A stretch of 64,000 bases of DNA, taken from Neolewinella xylanilytica. GTDB lineage: Bacteria; Bacteroidota; Bacteroidia; Chitinophagales; Saprospiraceae. Made by a program: the position numbers and the translations under genes. Below the pieces are notes generated by a model. The model made no database searches, had not been told where the DNA came from, and was given only the letters and a program-made list of their open reading frames with translations. Below, in pieces: positions 8,868 to 16,445 of this stretch. The stretch's first letter is position 1; every line of letters starts with the position of its first letter. The stretch spans positions 186,001 through 250,000 of the forward strand of contig NZ_PTJC01000006.1 in assembly GCF_002934605.1 (NCBI RefSeq). Direction: 5' to 3'.

Positions 8868-9950
8868 TCAGGCGGTGAAAAAAAGCCATTCAATGGCCAG
8901 GGGGAACTCACTGCCCCACCGGGCTTCATTGTGCTGCCCGAAAGGGTCCACCGCAAGCCGGACGTCCAGCCGGGTAGCGCCGGGTTGCTTCAGGATCTGT
9001 TGCTGAAACCGTTCCATGTTCGGTACCATGGTACTGCTCTCGGCGGCACCCCCGTAGAGATAGATTCTGCCCCCGTACTGATGGGTGAGGTTCATTAGCC
9101 GGAAGGGGATTTCCGGCGTGACCCAAAGGCTGGGGCTGAAAATCATCAGCTTCTGATACACCGCCGGGTACATGATCCCGGCGTAAATACTGATCAACCC
9201 GCCGAGGGAACTGCCGCCGATTCCGGTATGCTGGGGTTCCGGGCGGGTACGGAAGTGGCGGTCGACATAGGGTTTCAGGGTTTCGGCCAGGAAGCGGACG
9301 TACATGCGACCGTCGCCCCGTCCGAGCCGGGTCTGGAAGGAGGGGGTAAATTCACTTACCCGCTCCGATTCGGCGTGGTCGATGGCAATGACGATCAGGT
9401 CTCCCATGCCGCTTTCGGCGAGGTTGGCCAATCGCTTGTCTACCCCCCAGCTACCGTAGGGAGCGTAGTCGTCGAACAGGTTCTGACCGTCCTGCAAGTA
9501 CAGGACGGGATAGTGTTTGCCGGAGGTGGCATAATCGTGTGGTAGCAGGGCGGCTACCCGGCGCGTTCGGATCAGCTCCGGTATTTCGAAGGCTTCATGA
9601 ATCACCTCGATCTTCGGCAAATAGTGGGGGTTGAAGCGCAAGCCCGGGCTCGCCCACCGCTCCACGTGATCCGGCAGCACCCACGGTACGCTGACGTAGC
9701 GGCTGTGGTTTTCCGTACTGGCACCGTCCGCTCCCAGCTCTACGGCCTCCCACCCCCCCCGGGTGTATTTGTATTCCAGGTACGCTACCTCCTCGCCGAA
9801 AACGAAGGTATACGTATACGCACCCGGCTCGTTGCCGGGCAGCATGCGGTAGTTTTCGTCGCGGGCGTTCCAGTTATTGAAAGTTCCGGCGACGTAGACG
9901 GGGCGCGGGTCGTCGGTGGTGGTGATCAGGCGGAGGGTACGCTCGGGCAT
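8868..9950 (-). CDS. Esterase D / enterochelin-esterase-like alpha/beta hydrolase with N-terminal CBM48-like domain
   Basis: 360 aa. Residues 1-90 look like a CBM48/E-set carbohydrate-binding fold (VYVAGTFNNWNARDENYRM). The rest is an esterase D-type hydrolase with nucleophile Ser248 in GGSSLGG, an upstream YLQDGQNLFD oxyanion region and a C-terminal catalytic His in QHNEARW. No signal peptide is visible, so it is cytoplasmic or non-classically exported. A perfect -7 box lies about 20 nt upstream of the ATG. The substrate could be an acylated sugar or an iron-siderophore ester; context does not decide. Confidence 0.85.
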   Translation of the reverse strand: MPERTLRLITTTDDPRPVYVAGTFNNWNARDENYRMLPGNEPGAYTYTFVFGEEVAYLEYKYTRGGWEAVELGADGASTENHSRYVSVPWVLPDHVERWASPGLRFNPHYLPKIEVIHEAFEIPELIRTRRVAALLPHDYATSGKHYPVLYLQDGQNLFDDYAPYGSWGVDKRLANLAESGMGDLIVIAIDHAESERVSEFTPSFQTRLGRGDGRMYVRFLAETLKPYVDRHFRTRPEPQHTGIGGSSLGGLISIYAGIMYPAVYQKLMIFSPSLWVTPEIPFRLMNLTHQYGGRIYLYGGAAESSTMVPNMERFQQQILKQPGATRLDVRLAVDPFGQHNEARWGSEFPLAIEWLFFTA

Positions 9951-9969
9951 GCTGATTGGTCTGGCGGGG

Positions 9970-9977
9970 CAAAGGTA
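9970..9977 (-). promoter_or_regulatory. -7 box of the esterase gene
   Basis: Minus-strand TACCTTTG, a perfect TAnnTTTG match, lies 19 nt before the ATG at 9950, giving a short leader. Confidence 0.5.
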
Positions 9978-10026
9978 CGGTGCCGGTTCGCCGGGCTACT
10001 CCGGTAATGCGGGCTATCCGCGATGG

Positions 10027-10242
10027 TCAACCCATACCCACCGCCGTAACCTGGTCCGCGTAGTAACCCTGCCGCCCCTCCCGCAAGCTGAAGCGGACGC
10101 GATCGCCTTTTCCCGGCGGGCGGCCCACCACGTTGCGTTTACGGAAATGAAATTCCTCCCGCGTCCCTTCCAGGCGGAGATACCCGTACCCTTTTTCCGG
10201 GAGGTAAAAGAGCACTACGCCCAGGGAGAATTCAGGCAGCAT
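10027..10242 (-). CDS. Cold-shock-domain-like protein
   Basis: 71 aa OB-fold protein that fits the CspA/CSD pattern: GVVLFYLPEKGYGYL near residues 8-22 (RNP1-like), EEFHFRKRNV (RNP2-like), then GDRVRFSLREGRQGYYADQV. Cold-shock proteins bind single-stranded RNA or DNA. Compared with CspA the RNP motifs are divergent (Tyr for Phe, Leu for Ile), so it is a distant member. Its upstream region carries an 8-bp inverted repeat overlapping the promoter. Small, but with clear family features. Confidence 0.75.
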   Translation of the reverse strand: MLPEFSLGVVLFYLPEKGYGYLRLEGTREEFHFRKRNVVGRPPGKGDRVRFSLREGRQGYYADQVTAVGMG

Positions 10243-10260
10243 ACTTCGGGGTGGGGGGGT

Positions 10261-10299
10261 GGACGGTTGGGATGAGCCGCGAAAGATAGGTAACCGTCC
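10261..10299. promoter_or_regulatory. Inverted repeat overlapping the promoter of the cold-shock-like gene
   Basis: GGACGGTT (10261-10268) and AACCGTCC (10292-10299) are perfect inverted arms 23 nt apart. They bracket a minus-strand TATCTTTC (about 10285-10292) that resembles a -7 box. It could be an operator or a structured leader. Confidence 0.35.
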
Positions 10300-10397
10300 C
10301 GGTGAAGCGCGCGCTGGCGGGACGGAACCACGAATCCGCGGCGGCCGGCGTCTAGGAGTTGGTCTACCCGGCGACTAAGCCCGTACTGGAAACCTTT

Positions 10398-10428
10398 GCA
10401 CCCGCGCTCCGTCGCCCAGGGAAGCCTA
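10398..10428. repeat. Intergenic repeat copy A (second copy at 42457-42499)
   Basis: GCACCCGCGCTCCGTCGCCCA followed by GGGAAGCCT recurs near 42457 with one base change and a short insertion between the two blocks. It lies just upstream of porZ. No function known. Confidence 0.45.
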
Positions 10429-10446
10429 TCCGCTACCGGCGAACGT

Positions 10447-10454
10447 TATCTTTG
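10447..10454 (+). promoter_or_regulatory. -7 box 5 nt before the porZ ATG
   Basis: TATCTTTG is a perfect TAnnTTTG match, followed by TCTCC and then ATG at 10460. This spacing predicts a leaderless transcript. Confidence 0.55.
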
Positions 10455-10459
10455 TCTCC

Positions 10460-12829
10460 ATGCTCAAACAGCTCCTCTTCTTCCTCTTTCTCCCCCTCAC
10501 CGGCATACTGGGCCAGGTCGACAGCATCGGGCAGTGGCGTAGCCTGCAGTCTTTCTCGCAGGGCCAGTACGTGACCCAGAGCGAGGAATCGATCATTTAC
10601 ACCACCGGAGCGGCGATATTTTATCTCGATAAGGAAGATTTGAGCTTTACTCCGCTTACCCGCACCGATGGTCTGGCCGGTGGACGCATCAACATCGTGG
10701 AGTACCACCAGCCAACGGAAACGCTGGTCATCATTTACGAAAACAGCACCATCGACCTGCTGCATGAGGGGCGGTTTTCTACCCTGCCCCAGATCGATAA
10801 CTTCAATTTCAGCGGCGACAAACGCATCTACGACGTTTCCTTCTCGGACGACGGCAACACGATGTACCTGGCGGCGGGCTACGGCATTTCCTCCCTCTCC
10901 CTCGACGAGGAGATTTTCAACTTTACCACTTTTACCGGCGTGCAGGTCTCCGCGGCGACCGAGTACGGGGATCACCTCTACGCGGCCACCCCGGAGGGTC
11001 TCTACCGGGTACCCCGCACCGGTACCAACATCAACGACTTCGGTAGCTGGGAACTTCTCAGCACGGGCTTCGGATTGCCCGGCGATTACACCGCATCGAC
11101 CGTCGAGGTATGGCGGGATGGTTTATACTTCGGCGTCGATAATGACGTGTACCGGCTAGACGGAGATACGACCACCCTACACTTCCGGGCACCCGTGGCG
11201 CAGCACCGGTTGGCCCAACTCAGCGGCGGGCCGAACTTCTTGCTAGCCGGTTTCCGCTGTACCGCCACCAACTGCGCCGATCGCGCGGTATATCCCCTTA
11301 CCGAGGTGGCCGCCGACGTCTCCAGGCTCGGAGACTGTGCCTTTCAATTCAACAATGCCATCGAGGACGAGCGGGGGCGAATCTGGTTCGGAGACGACGC
11401 CGAAATTATCAGCTACCTCGACGGCCTGGGCGGGAATTGTAACCGGCTCCGGTATCCCGGCCCGCCGGAAGACACGAACTACCGGATTCTGCACGACGGG
11501 ACCTCCCTGTGGGTAGCACCCGGCCGACTCGACGAAAACACATCGCCCAGCTTCGACTTTGACGGCGTTTTTCGCTACGTGAACGGTAGCTGGGAAGTAT
11601 ACCGGCGGAACGAGATCGCCGCCTTCCGGGGTGCGGACGGGCAGGTCGGGGGAGACGACGATTTCGCTACCGTGATCGACGTGGACTACGACCCCGTGAA
11701 CCGGATCCACTACTTCAGCTCGTTCTTCGAAGGCGTGATTGCCCGGGACGAAGCGGGCACCTTCACCTTATTCGACGAAACCAATAGTACCATCGAGTTG
11801 GCTCCGGATGCCGGTGCCGGGCGTATCCGGGCGGCCGGTGCCGCGACCGACGCCGCCGGGTTCACGTATGTCGCCGTAAGCCGGGCCGAGAACAACGGTA
11901 TCGTAAGCGTGCGGAGCCCGGAAGGGGACTGGGCGGCCTTGGGGCAGGACTGCGGGCTGAATATCGCCATCGATATCGCCGTAGATGCAAACGGTTACGT
12001 ATGGGTCGTGCACCGTGGTGGCGCCAACGGGGGGCTGACGGTGATCGACACGAACGGGACGCCCCTGGACCCCAGCGACGATCCACCGTGCCGGACCATC
12101 ACTATGGCAAACAGCGTGCTGCCTACCAACCAGACCCGCAGCATTGCCATCGACCAGGATGGATCGATCTGGGTGGGGACCGCCGAGGGAGTCGTGGTGT
12201 TCAACTGCAATGCGTCTCCCTCGGACCCGGATGGTTGCACGGGAGTGCTACCGCAGACCGAAGCCGACGGCTTCGGAGCGTACCTGCTGGCCAACGAAGA
12301 GGTCCGCACGATCGCCGTCGACGGTGCCAACCGGAAGTGGCTGGGCACCAACAGCGGTGCTTTCTTGCTTTCGGAGACCGGCAACGAAGAATTGCTGCAA
12401 TTCAACCGCGGCAACAGCCCGCTGCTCGATAATACCGTGCGCAGCATTACGATCGATCCGGAATCGGGGACCGTCTACTTCGGAACGGAACTGGGCGTGA
12501 TCAGTTACCTGGGCGATGCCACGCAGGCAACCGCGCTCTTTAACGAAGACCTTATCGTCTTTCCCAACCCCGTCGAGCCCGGCTATTTCGGCCCGATCGC
12601 CATTGACGGATTGGCCGTGAACGCCCGAGTAAAGATCACCGATCTAAGCGGGAAACTGGTGACCGACGGGCTAAGTAACGGCGGCCGCTATATCTGGGAC
12701 GGCAACGACTACAACGGACGGCGCGTGACGACCGGGGTGTACCTGCTATTCGCTTCCAGCGGAAGTTCTACCAACTTCGAGCAGCAGGATTCGGGGAGCG
12801 CCGTGGCCAAGATCGTATTCATCCGGTAA
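10460..12829 (+). CDS. porZ: T9SS component PorZ-like: two beta-propellers plus C-terminal sorting-type domain
   Basis: 789 aa exported protein, signal peptide 1-18. It opens with the PorZ hallmark (IGQWRSLQSFSQGQYVTQSE, then an ILYT/FYLDKED propeller blade). Two-component-regulator-type propeller blades follow (DGSIWVGTAEGVVVF, NRKWLGTNSGAFLLS), and it ends with a T9SS-type C-terminal domain (VFPNPVEPGYFGPIAI ... RRVTTGVYLLF). In Porphyromonas, PorZ works with the PorU sortase at the cell surface to process cargo and attach A-LPS. It stands alone here, away from other por genes, which is usual. Confidence 0.82.
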   Translation: MLKQLLFFLFLPLTGILGQVDSIGQWRSLQSFSQGQYVTQSEESIIYTTGAAIFYLDKEDLSFTPLTRTDGLAGGRINIVEYHQPTETLVIIYENSTIDLLHEGRFSTLPQIDNFNFSGDKRIYDVSFSDDGNTMYLAAGYGISSLSLDEEIFNFTTFTGVQVSAATEYGDHLYAATPEGLYRVPRTGTNINDFGSWELLSTGFGLPGDYTASTVEVWRDGLYFGVDNDVYRLDGDTTTLHFRAPVAQHRLAQLSGGPNFLLAGFRCTATNCADRAVYPLTEVAADVSRLGDCAFQFNNAIEDERGRIWFGDDAEIISYLDGLGGNCNRLRYPGPPEDTNYRILHDGTSLWVAPGRLDENTSPSFDFDGVFRYVNGSWEVYRRNEIAAFRGADGQVGGDDDFATVIDVDYDPVNRIHYFSSFFEGVIARDEAGTFTLFDETNSTIELAPDAGAGRIRAAGAATDAAGFTYVAVSRAENNGIVSVRSPEGDWAALGQDCGLNIAIDIAVDANGYVWVVHRGGANGGLTVIDTNGTPLDPSDDPPCRTITMANSVLPTNQTRSIAIDQDGSIWVGTAEGVVVFNCNASPSDPDGCTGVLPQTEADGFGAYLLANEEVRTIAVDGANRKWLGTNSGAFLLSETGNEELLQFNRGNSPLLDNTVRSITIDPESGTVYFGTELGVISYLGDATQATALFNEDLIVFPNPVEPGYFGPIAIDGLAVNARVKITDLSGKLVTDGLSNGGRYIWDGNDYNGRRVTTGVYLLFASSGSSTNFEQQDSGSAVAKIVFIR

Positions 12830-12861
12830 GGATCGCAGCGGGGAAAGTGGCGGGGCCACGC

Positions 12862-12869
12862 TATCTTCG
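12862..12869 (+). promoter_or_regulatory. -7 box 5 nt before the ATG at 12875
   Basis: TATCTTCG (one mismatch from TAnnTTTG) is followed by CTCCA and then ATG. The box starts 33 nt after the porZ stop. Confidence 0.45.
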
Positions 12870-12874
12870 CTCCA

Positions 12875-13366
12875 ATGGCCCTCCAATTTCACTTTCACGC
12901 CGACCACCCCGAACCCGGCACCACTCGCTGGCTGCATCTCAGCTTTTACCTGGGCGCTATCCTGCTTGTCGTAGCCGGGGTATACGAGCTGTACCGGTAC
13001 GCTACGTACTGGACGGCGGGAGACGATCGCAGTCACCTGTGGCAACTCGGGCTGGGGATTCTTTACCTGATGGTGGCGGCCGCCGTTGCTTTTGCTACTT
13101 ACCGGCACGGTGGACAAGAGACGCCCCCCGATCGCTACGTAACCATCGAGGGGGGCGTGATGACCTACGCGCTCGACCAGCTCAACGGCCGGCAGCAAAT
13201 CAGGCTGGCCGATATCCGGTCCATTCAGCGGCCATCGGTCCGCGACCTGATCCTGGAGCTAAGCGACGGGCAGCGAACGGTCTTGCCGATCTACCTGATC
13301 GATGACGAAGCCAAGCAGGAGGAGTTGGAAAAGATACTGGCGGGGGCGGCGGAGCGCAGGAATTAG
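12875..13366 (+). CDS. Small membrane protein, two TM segments plus PH-like domain, unknown function
   Basis: 163 aa. Two hydrophobic helices (about 21-43 and 57-76) are followed by a soluble part (RYVTIEGGVMTYALDQLNGRQQIRLADIRSIQRPS, then a run of beta-strand-like segments) that resembles the PH-like fold of bacterial membrane proteins. A conserved function is not known to me. It has its own promoter-like box 5 nt upstream. The stop TAG overlaps the rlmN stop TAA on the other strand by 2 nt (TTAG). Confidence 0.75.
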   Translation: MALQFHFHADHPEPGTTRWLHLSFYLGAILLVVAGVYELYRYATYWTAGDDRSHLWQLGLGILYLMVAAAVAFATYRHGGQETPPDRYVTIEGGVMTYALDQLNGRQQIRLADIRSIQRPSVRDLILELSDGQRTVLPIYLIDDEAKQEELEKILAGAAERRN

Positions 13367-14424
13367 TCCTTATTCGCGAGCTGACCGCAGGCGGCGTCGA
13401 TATCCTTCCCCCGGCTGCGGCGTACGGTGACCATTACGCCCCGGTCGCGTAGGTAGCGGGCGAAGTCGTCGATGCGGTGCTCGGTAGACTTCCGGAAGGG
13501 GGCGTTGGAAATGGGGTTGTACTCGATAATGTTGACCATGCTGGGCACCCGCTGGCAAATCTGGTAGAGCCGTTCGGCATCGTCGAGGCCGTCGTTGAAG
13601 TCCTGGAACGTGATGTATTCGAAACCGATCCGTTTTTTGGCCTTCTCGTAGAAATACTCCAGGCTCTCGATCAGGGCTTCGAGGTTATTAGACTCGTTGA
13701 TCGGCATGATTTCGTTGCGCTTGGTATCGTCAGCGGCGTGGAGACTGAGGGCTAGATTGACTTTGGTGTCCTCATCGGCGAGTTTGCGAATCATTTTGGC
13801 GATGCCGGCGGTGGAGACGGTGAGGCGACGGGGGGCCATGTTCAGGCCGGTGTGGCTGGTGATGCGATCGATACTGCCGATCACTTCCCGGAAGGCCAGC
13901 AAGGGTTCGCCCATACCCATGTATACGATGTTGGTGAGCGGTTTGCCATAGGCTTCGAGGCACTGCTCGTTGACGAGGTACACCTGGTCGTAAATCTCGG
14001 CGGCGGTGAGGTTCCGGAGCCGCTGCATCCGGCCGGTGGCGCAGAAGGTGCAAGAGAGGCTACAACCGACCTGGCTAGAAACGCAGACGGTGAAGCGGTC
14101 GTCGTCGGCCACCGGGATGAGCACCGACTCGATGAGGTGGCCGTCGTGGAGGCGGAAGCGACTTTTGATGGTGCCGTCACTGCTGCGCTGGGCTTTGTCC
14201 AGGGTGATGACCGGCAAGCTATACCGTTCCTTGAGCTTCTCGCGTAGGGGAAGGGAGAGGTTGGTCATCTCGTCAAAACTGCGGGCGCCTTTCTGCCACA
14301 GCCATTCGTAGATCTGCTTGGCACGGAACTTTTTCTCCCCCGACAGGATGAGCTGGGAGGTTAATTCCTCCTGGCTGAGGGAACGTACGTCGGGAAGGGT
14401 GGCGGTAAGTGGGCTGGCGGACAT
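13363..14424 (-). CDS. rlmN: RlmN, dual-specificity 23S rRNA A2503 / tRNA A37 C2-methyltransferase
   Basis: Radical-SAM enzyme that methylates A2503 of 23S rRNA and A37 of some tRNAs. The cluster motif C-x3-C-x2-C is visible in QVGCSLSCTFCATG, followed by the SAM-binding VYMGMGEPLLAF and the ALSLHAADD stretch. Near the C-terminus RSRGKDIDAACGQL holds the conserved methyl-carrying Cys. I place the start at the ATG at 14424 (353 aa); the longer frame begins at a TTG three codons upstream. The stop overlaps that of the convergent membrane-protein gene. Confidence 0.96.
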   Translation of the reverse strand: MSASPLTATLPDVRSLSQEELTSQLILSGEKKFRAKQIYEWLWQKGARSFDEMTNLSLPLREKLKERYSLPVITLDKAQRSSDGTIKSRFRLHDGHLIESVLIPVADDDRFTVCVSSQVGCSLSCTFCATGRMQRLRNLTAAEIYDQVYLVNEQCLEAYGKPLTNIVYMGMGEPLLAFREVIGSIDRITSHTGLNMAPRRLTVSTAGIAKMIRKLADEDTKVNLALSLHAADDTKRNEIMPINESNNLEALIESLEYFYEKAKKRIGFEYITFQDFNDGLDDAERLYQICQRVPSMVNIIEYNPISNAPFRKSTEHRIDDFARYLRDRGVMVTVRRSRGKDIDAACGQLANKD

Positions 14425-14531
14425 AGGAGGCAAACGCCCACGGGCCGGTCACGGTTGAGGGCCAACCCTATCTGCCAAGTCTTGTTACATTACGCCGGAC
14501 TGAAGCCCGGCGAACCGCCTTATCAGACACT

Positions 14532-15398
14532 ATGCCATTACCGCCAAACCATCTGGACCTTTACGAGCAGGCCCTCCGGTACGACCGGGTGGGGGATCCC
14601 TATACGGCCGTAAAGCTGCTCAAGAAAGTGACGCGGATCGTGCCGGAGTGGGCGGACGCCTTCCGGGGGCTCGCCGTCATCTATTCCCGGCGCCGGGAGT
14701 GGAAACCCGCCCTCCACTACTGGAGTAAAACGGTGGCCCTGGACGCCGATGACCGGGAGGCGTGGTGGCAACTGGGCCTGGCCGCCGTGCCGCTGAAGCG
14801 CATGCGCACCGCCCAGACGGTCTGGGCGAAGTTCGGATTCGATAAGCTCAGCTACCGCGACCCCCAGGGGTTGCAACTGAAACACGCCGACGGCTACGAG
14901 ATTCTCTGGATGCAGCCCCTGGATGCCGCCCGCGGCCGGGTGGTGAGTATCCCGCATCCGGGAAGCGGCATGCGTTATCGGGACCTGATGCTCTACGATC
15001 GCCGCGGCCAGAAAGGGTACAACGTGATCGCCCGGCGGCGGGTGCCGATCTTTCAATCGGTAGATCGCCTGAAGCATTCGCCCTACCAGACCTTCAGCTG
15101 CCTGCTGCACACCAGCGAGGCGGAGCAAATCGAACAGCTGGAGCAGCTATGCTACGATGCGGGGCTGGGATTCGAGGTGTGGAGCAATGCCACCCGGGCC
15201 GTCCAGTACAATCCGGCCCGAGCCACCGAGGAAGAGCGTCGCGCTTTTCCGGAATACTACAGCGACCTGCTCCCACGGCCCGAAACGGGTACCAGTCTGG
15301 TGGCGATCGCCGCCATTCACCCGGCGGAGGTGGATCGGGTACTCAACGACTGGCAGATTATTTCGCTGCAGCAATATTCCGATCTACGGGCTTACTGA
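14532..15398 (+). CDS. TPR-repeat protein with uncharacterised C-terminal domain
   Basis: 288 aa, no signal peptide. Residues 5-105 contain about three tetratricopeptide units (EQALRYDRVGDPYTAVKLLKK, WADAFRGLAVIYSRRREWKPAL, REAWWQLGLAAVPLKRMRTAQ). The remaining 180 residues form an unrecognised domain. TPRs mediate protein contacts; the partner is unknown. The last 41 nt overlap the 3' end of the convergent MerR gene. The start region has no clear promoter. Confidence 0.75.
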   Translation: MPLPPNHLDLYEQALRYDRVGDPYTAVKLLKKVTRIVPEWADAFRGLAVIYSRRREWKPALHYWSKTVALDADDREAWWQLGLAAVPLKRMRTAQTVWAKFGFDKLSYRDPQGLQLKHADGYEILWMQPLDAARGRVVSIPHPGSGMRYRDLMLYDRRGQKGYNVIARRRVPIFQSVDRLKHSPYQTFSCLLHTSEAEQIEQLEQLCYDAGLGFEVWSNATRAVQYNPARATEEERRAFPEYYSDLLPRPETGTSLVAIAAIHPAEVDRVLNDWQIISLQQYSDLRAY

Positions 15399-16314
15399 GT
15401 GCGTCTACGAAAGCCAGCACCTCGCGGAGCCCACCTACGGCGATCACCCGGTCCATATCACTGAGATCGTGCAGGGTAGCCTGGTAACCCGATAGGACAA
15501 ACCGGGAATCCGGGCAATACCGGAGCACTTCCCGAATGAGGCTTTCCACCGGCCTGGCCACGTAGGTGCTGGAAAGGATGGTAAACAGGTAATCCGTCGG
15601 ATGGGTCTTGCAGGCATCACCCAGATCGGCCGGTGAGAGGTTGCCGCCCAGGTACAGTACCGGAACGCCCCGTCGCCTGAGCAAGTACTGAATAAAGAGC
15701 ATGCTCAGTTCCTGGCGTTCGTCTTCGGGCAGGAACAAGGTGAAGGAAGGTAGGGAATCGGACGTTCCGGGGGGTAGGCGATCGGTGGCCGCCAGCAGCT
15801 TTTGGCGGATCTGGCACCCTACGAACGACTCGTGGACGGCCGTGACCGAACCGGTGAAGTACAATACCCCAAGCTTGTCGAGGAAGGGATACACTACTTC
15901 CATCATGGTCTCCTCAAACCCCCGCTGATCGATGTTCGTGTCCAGGATGAGCCCGAATTTTTCGGCGTTCATTTCCAGGGTCGAGTGGGAGAGGGCATCC
16001 AACTGGGTATCCGGACTGATGTTTAGGGAAGACAGCGCGGCCACCTGGGCGGCGCGCTCTTCCGGGCTCATGGCCGCTATCCGGCTAATGCGGTGACCGT
16101 TGCGGTTGAGGACGGCCACGTTGTACAGCTCCCGGAGGTCCTCCTCCAGGTAGTAGCGCACGTTGTGCTCGCTTCGGCGTGCCACGATTAGGTCGTACCG
16201 CTGCTCCCAGGCACGCAGGGTGTGCGCGCGGATGCCCGTAAGTTTCTCTACGTCAGTGATGGAGTATACCGCCAAGGGGGAAGAATCTGAGTAATAAATG
16301 CAACTTGTTACCAA
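15358..16314 (-). CDS. MerR-family regulator with B12-binding-type domain that lacks the cobalamin His
   Basis: 318 aa CarH/LitR-like architecture: N-terminal MerR winged helix (YSITDVEKLTGIRAHTLRAWEQRYD), a helical linker, then a Rossmann domain. In CarH-type proteins the ligand motif is (G)ERHELG; here it reads DERQELS, so the axial His is Gln201 and the Gly is Ser. In the W-x9-EH motif of the helical bundle, Trp is Tyr and His is Ser (LYFTGSVTAVHES). Adenosylcobalamin light sensing is therefore unlikely. The start is uncertain: TTG at 16314, or TTG at 16275, which would give LAVYSITDVEK. The 3' end overlaps the TPR gene by 41 nt. Confidence 0.85.
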   Translation of the reverse strand: MVTSCIYYSDSSPLAVYSITDVEKLTGIRAHTLRAWEQRYDLIVARRSEHNVRYYLEEDLRELYNVAVLNRNGHRISRIAAMSPEERAAQVAALSSLNISPDTQLDALSHSTLEMNAEKFGLILDTNIDQRGFEETMMEVVYPFLDKLGVLYFTGSVTAVHESFVGCQIRQKLLAATDRLPPGTSDSLPSFTLFLPEDERQELSMLFIQYLLRRRGVPVLYLGGNLSPADLGDACKTHPTDYLFTILSSTYVARPVESLIREVLRYCPDSRFVLSGYQATLHDLSDMDRVIAVGGLREVLAFVDALSKPVDRNIAAAK

Positions 16315-16445
16315 GGTCTGCGCCTAACGCCACGCCGAAATAATGGTTCAGTTGTCCGGCCTGCACAAGCTTCGCCGGCTATGTGCTATTTTTCCGCCCG
16401 GATGCGGGACCGCGATGCGTGTGGCCCAGACCTAATACCAGCTCT

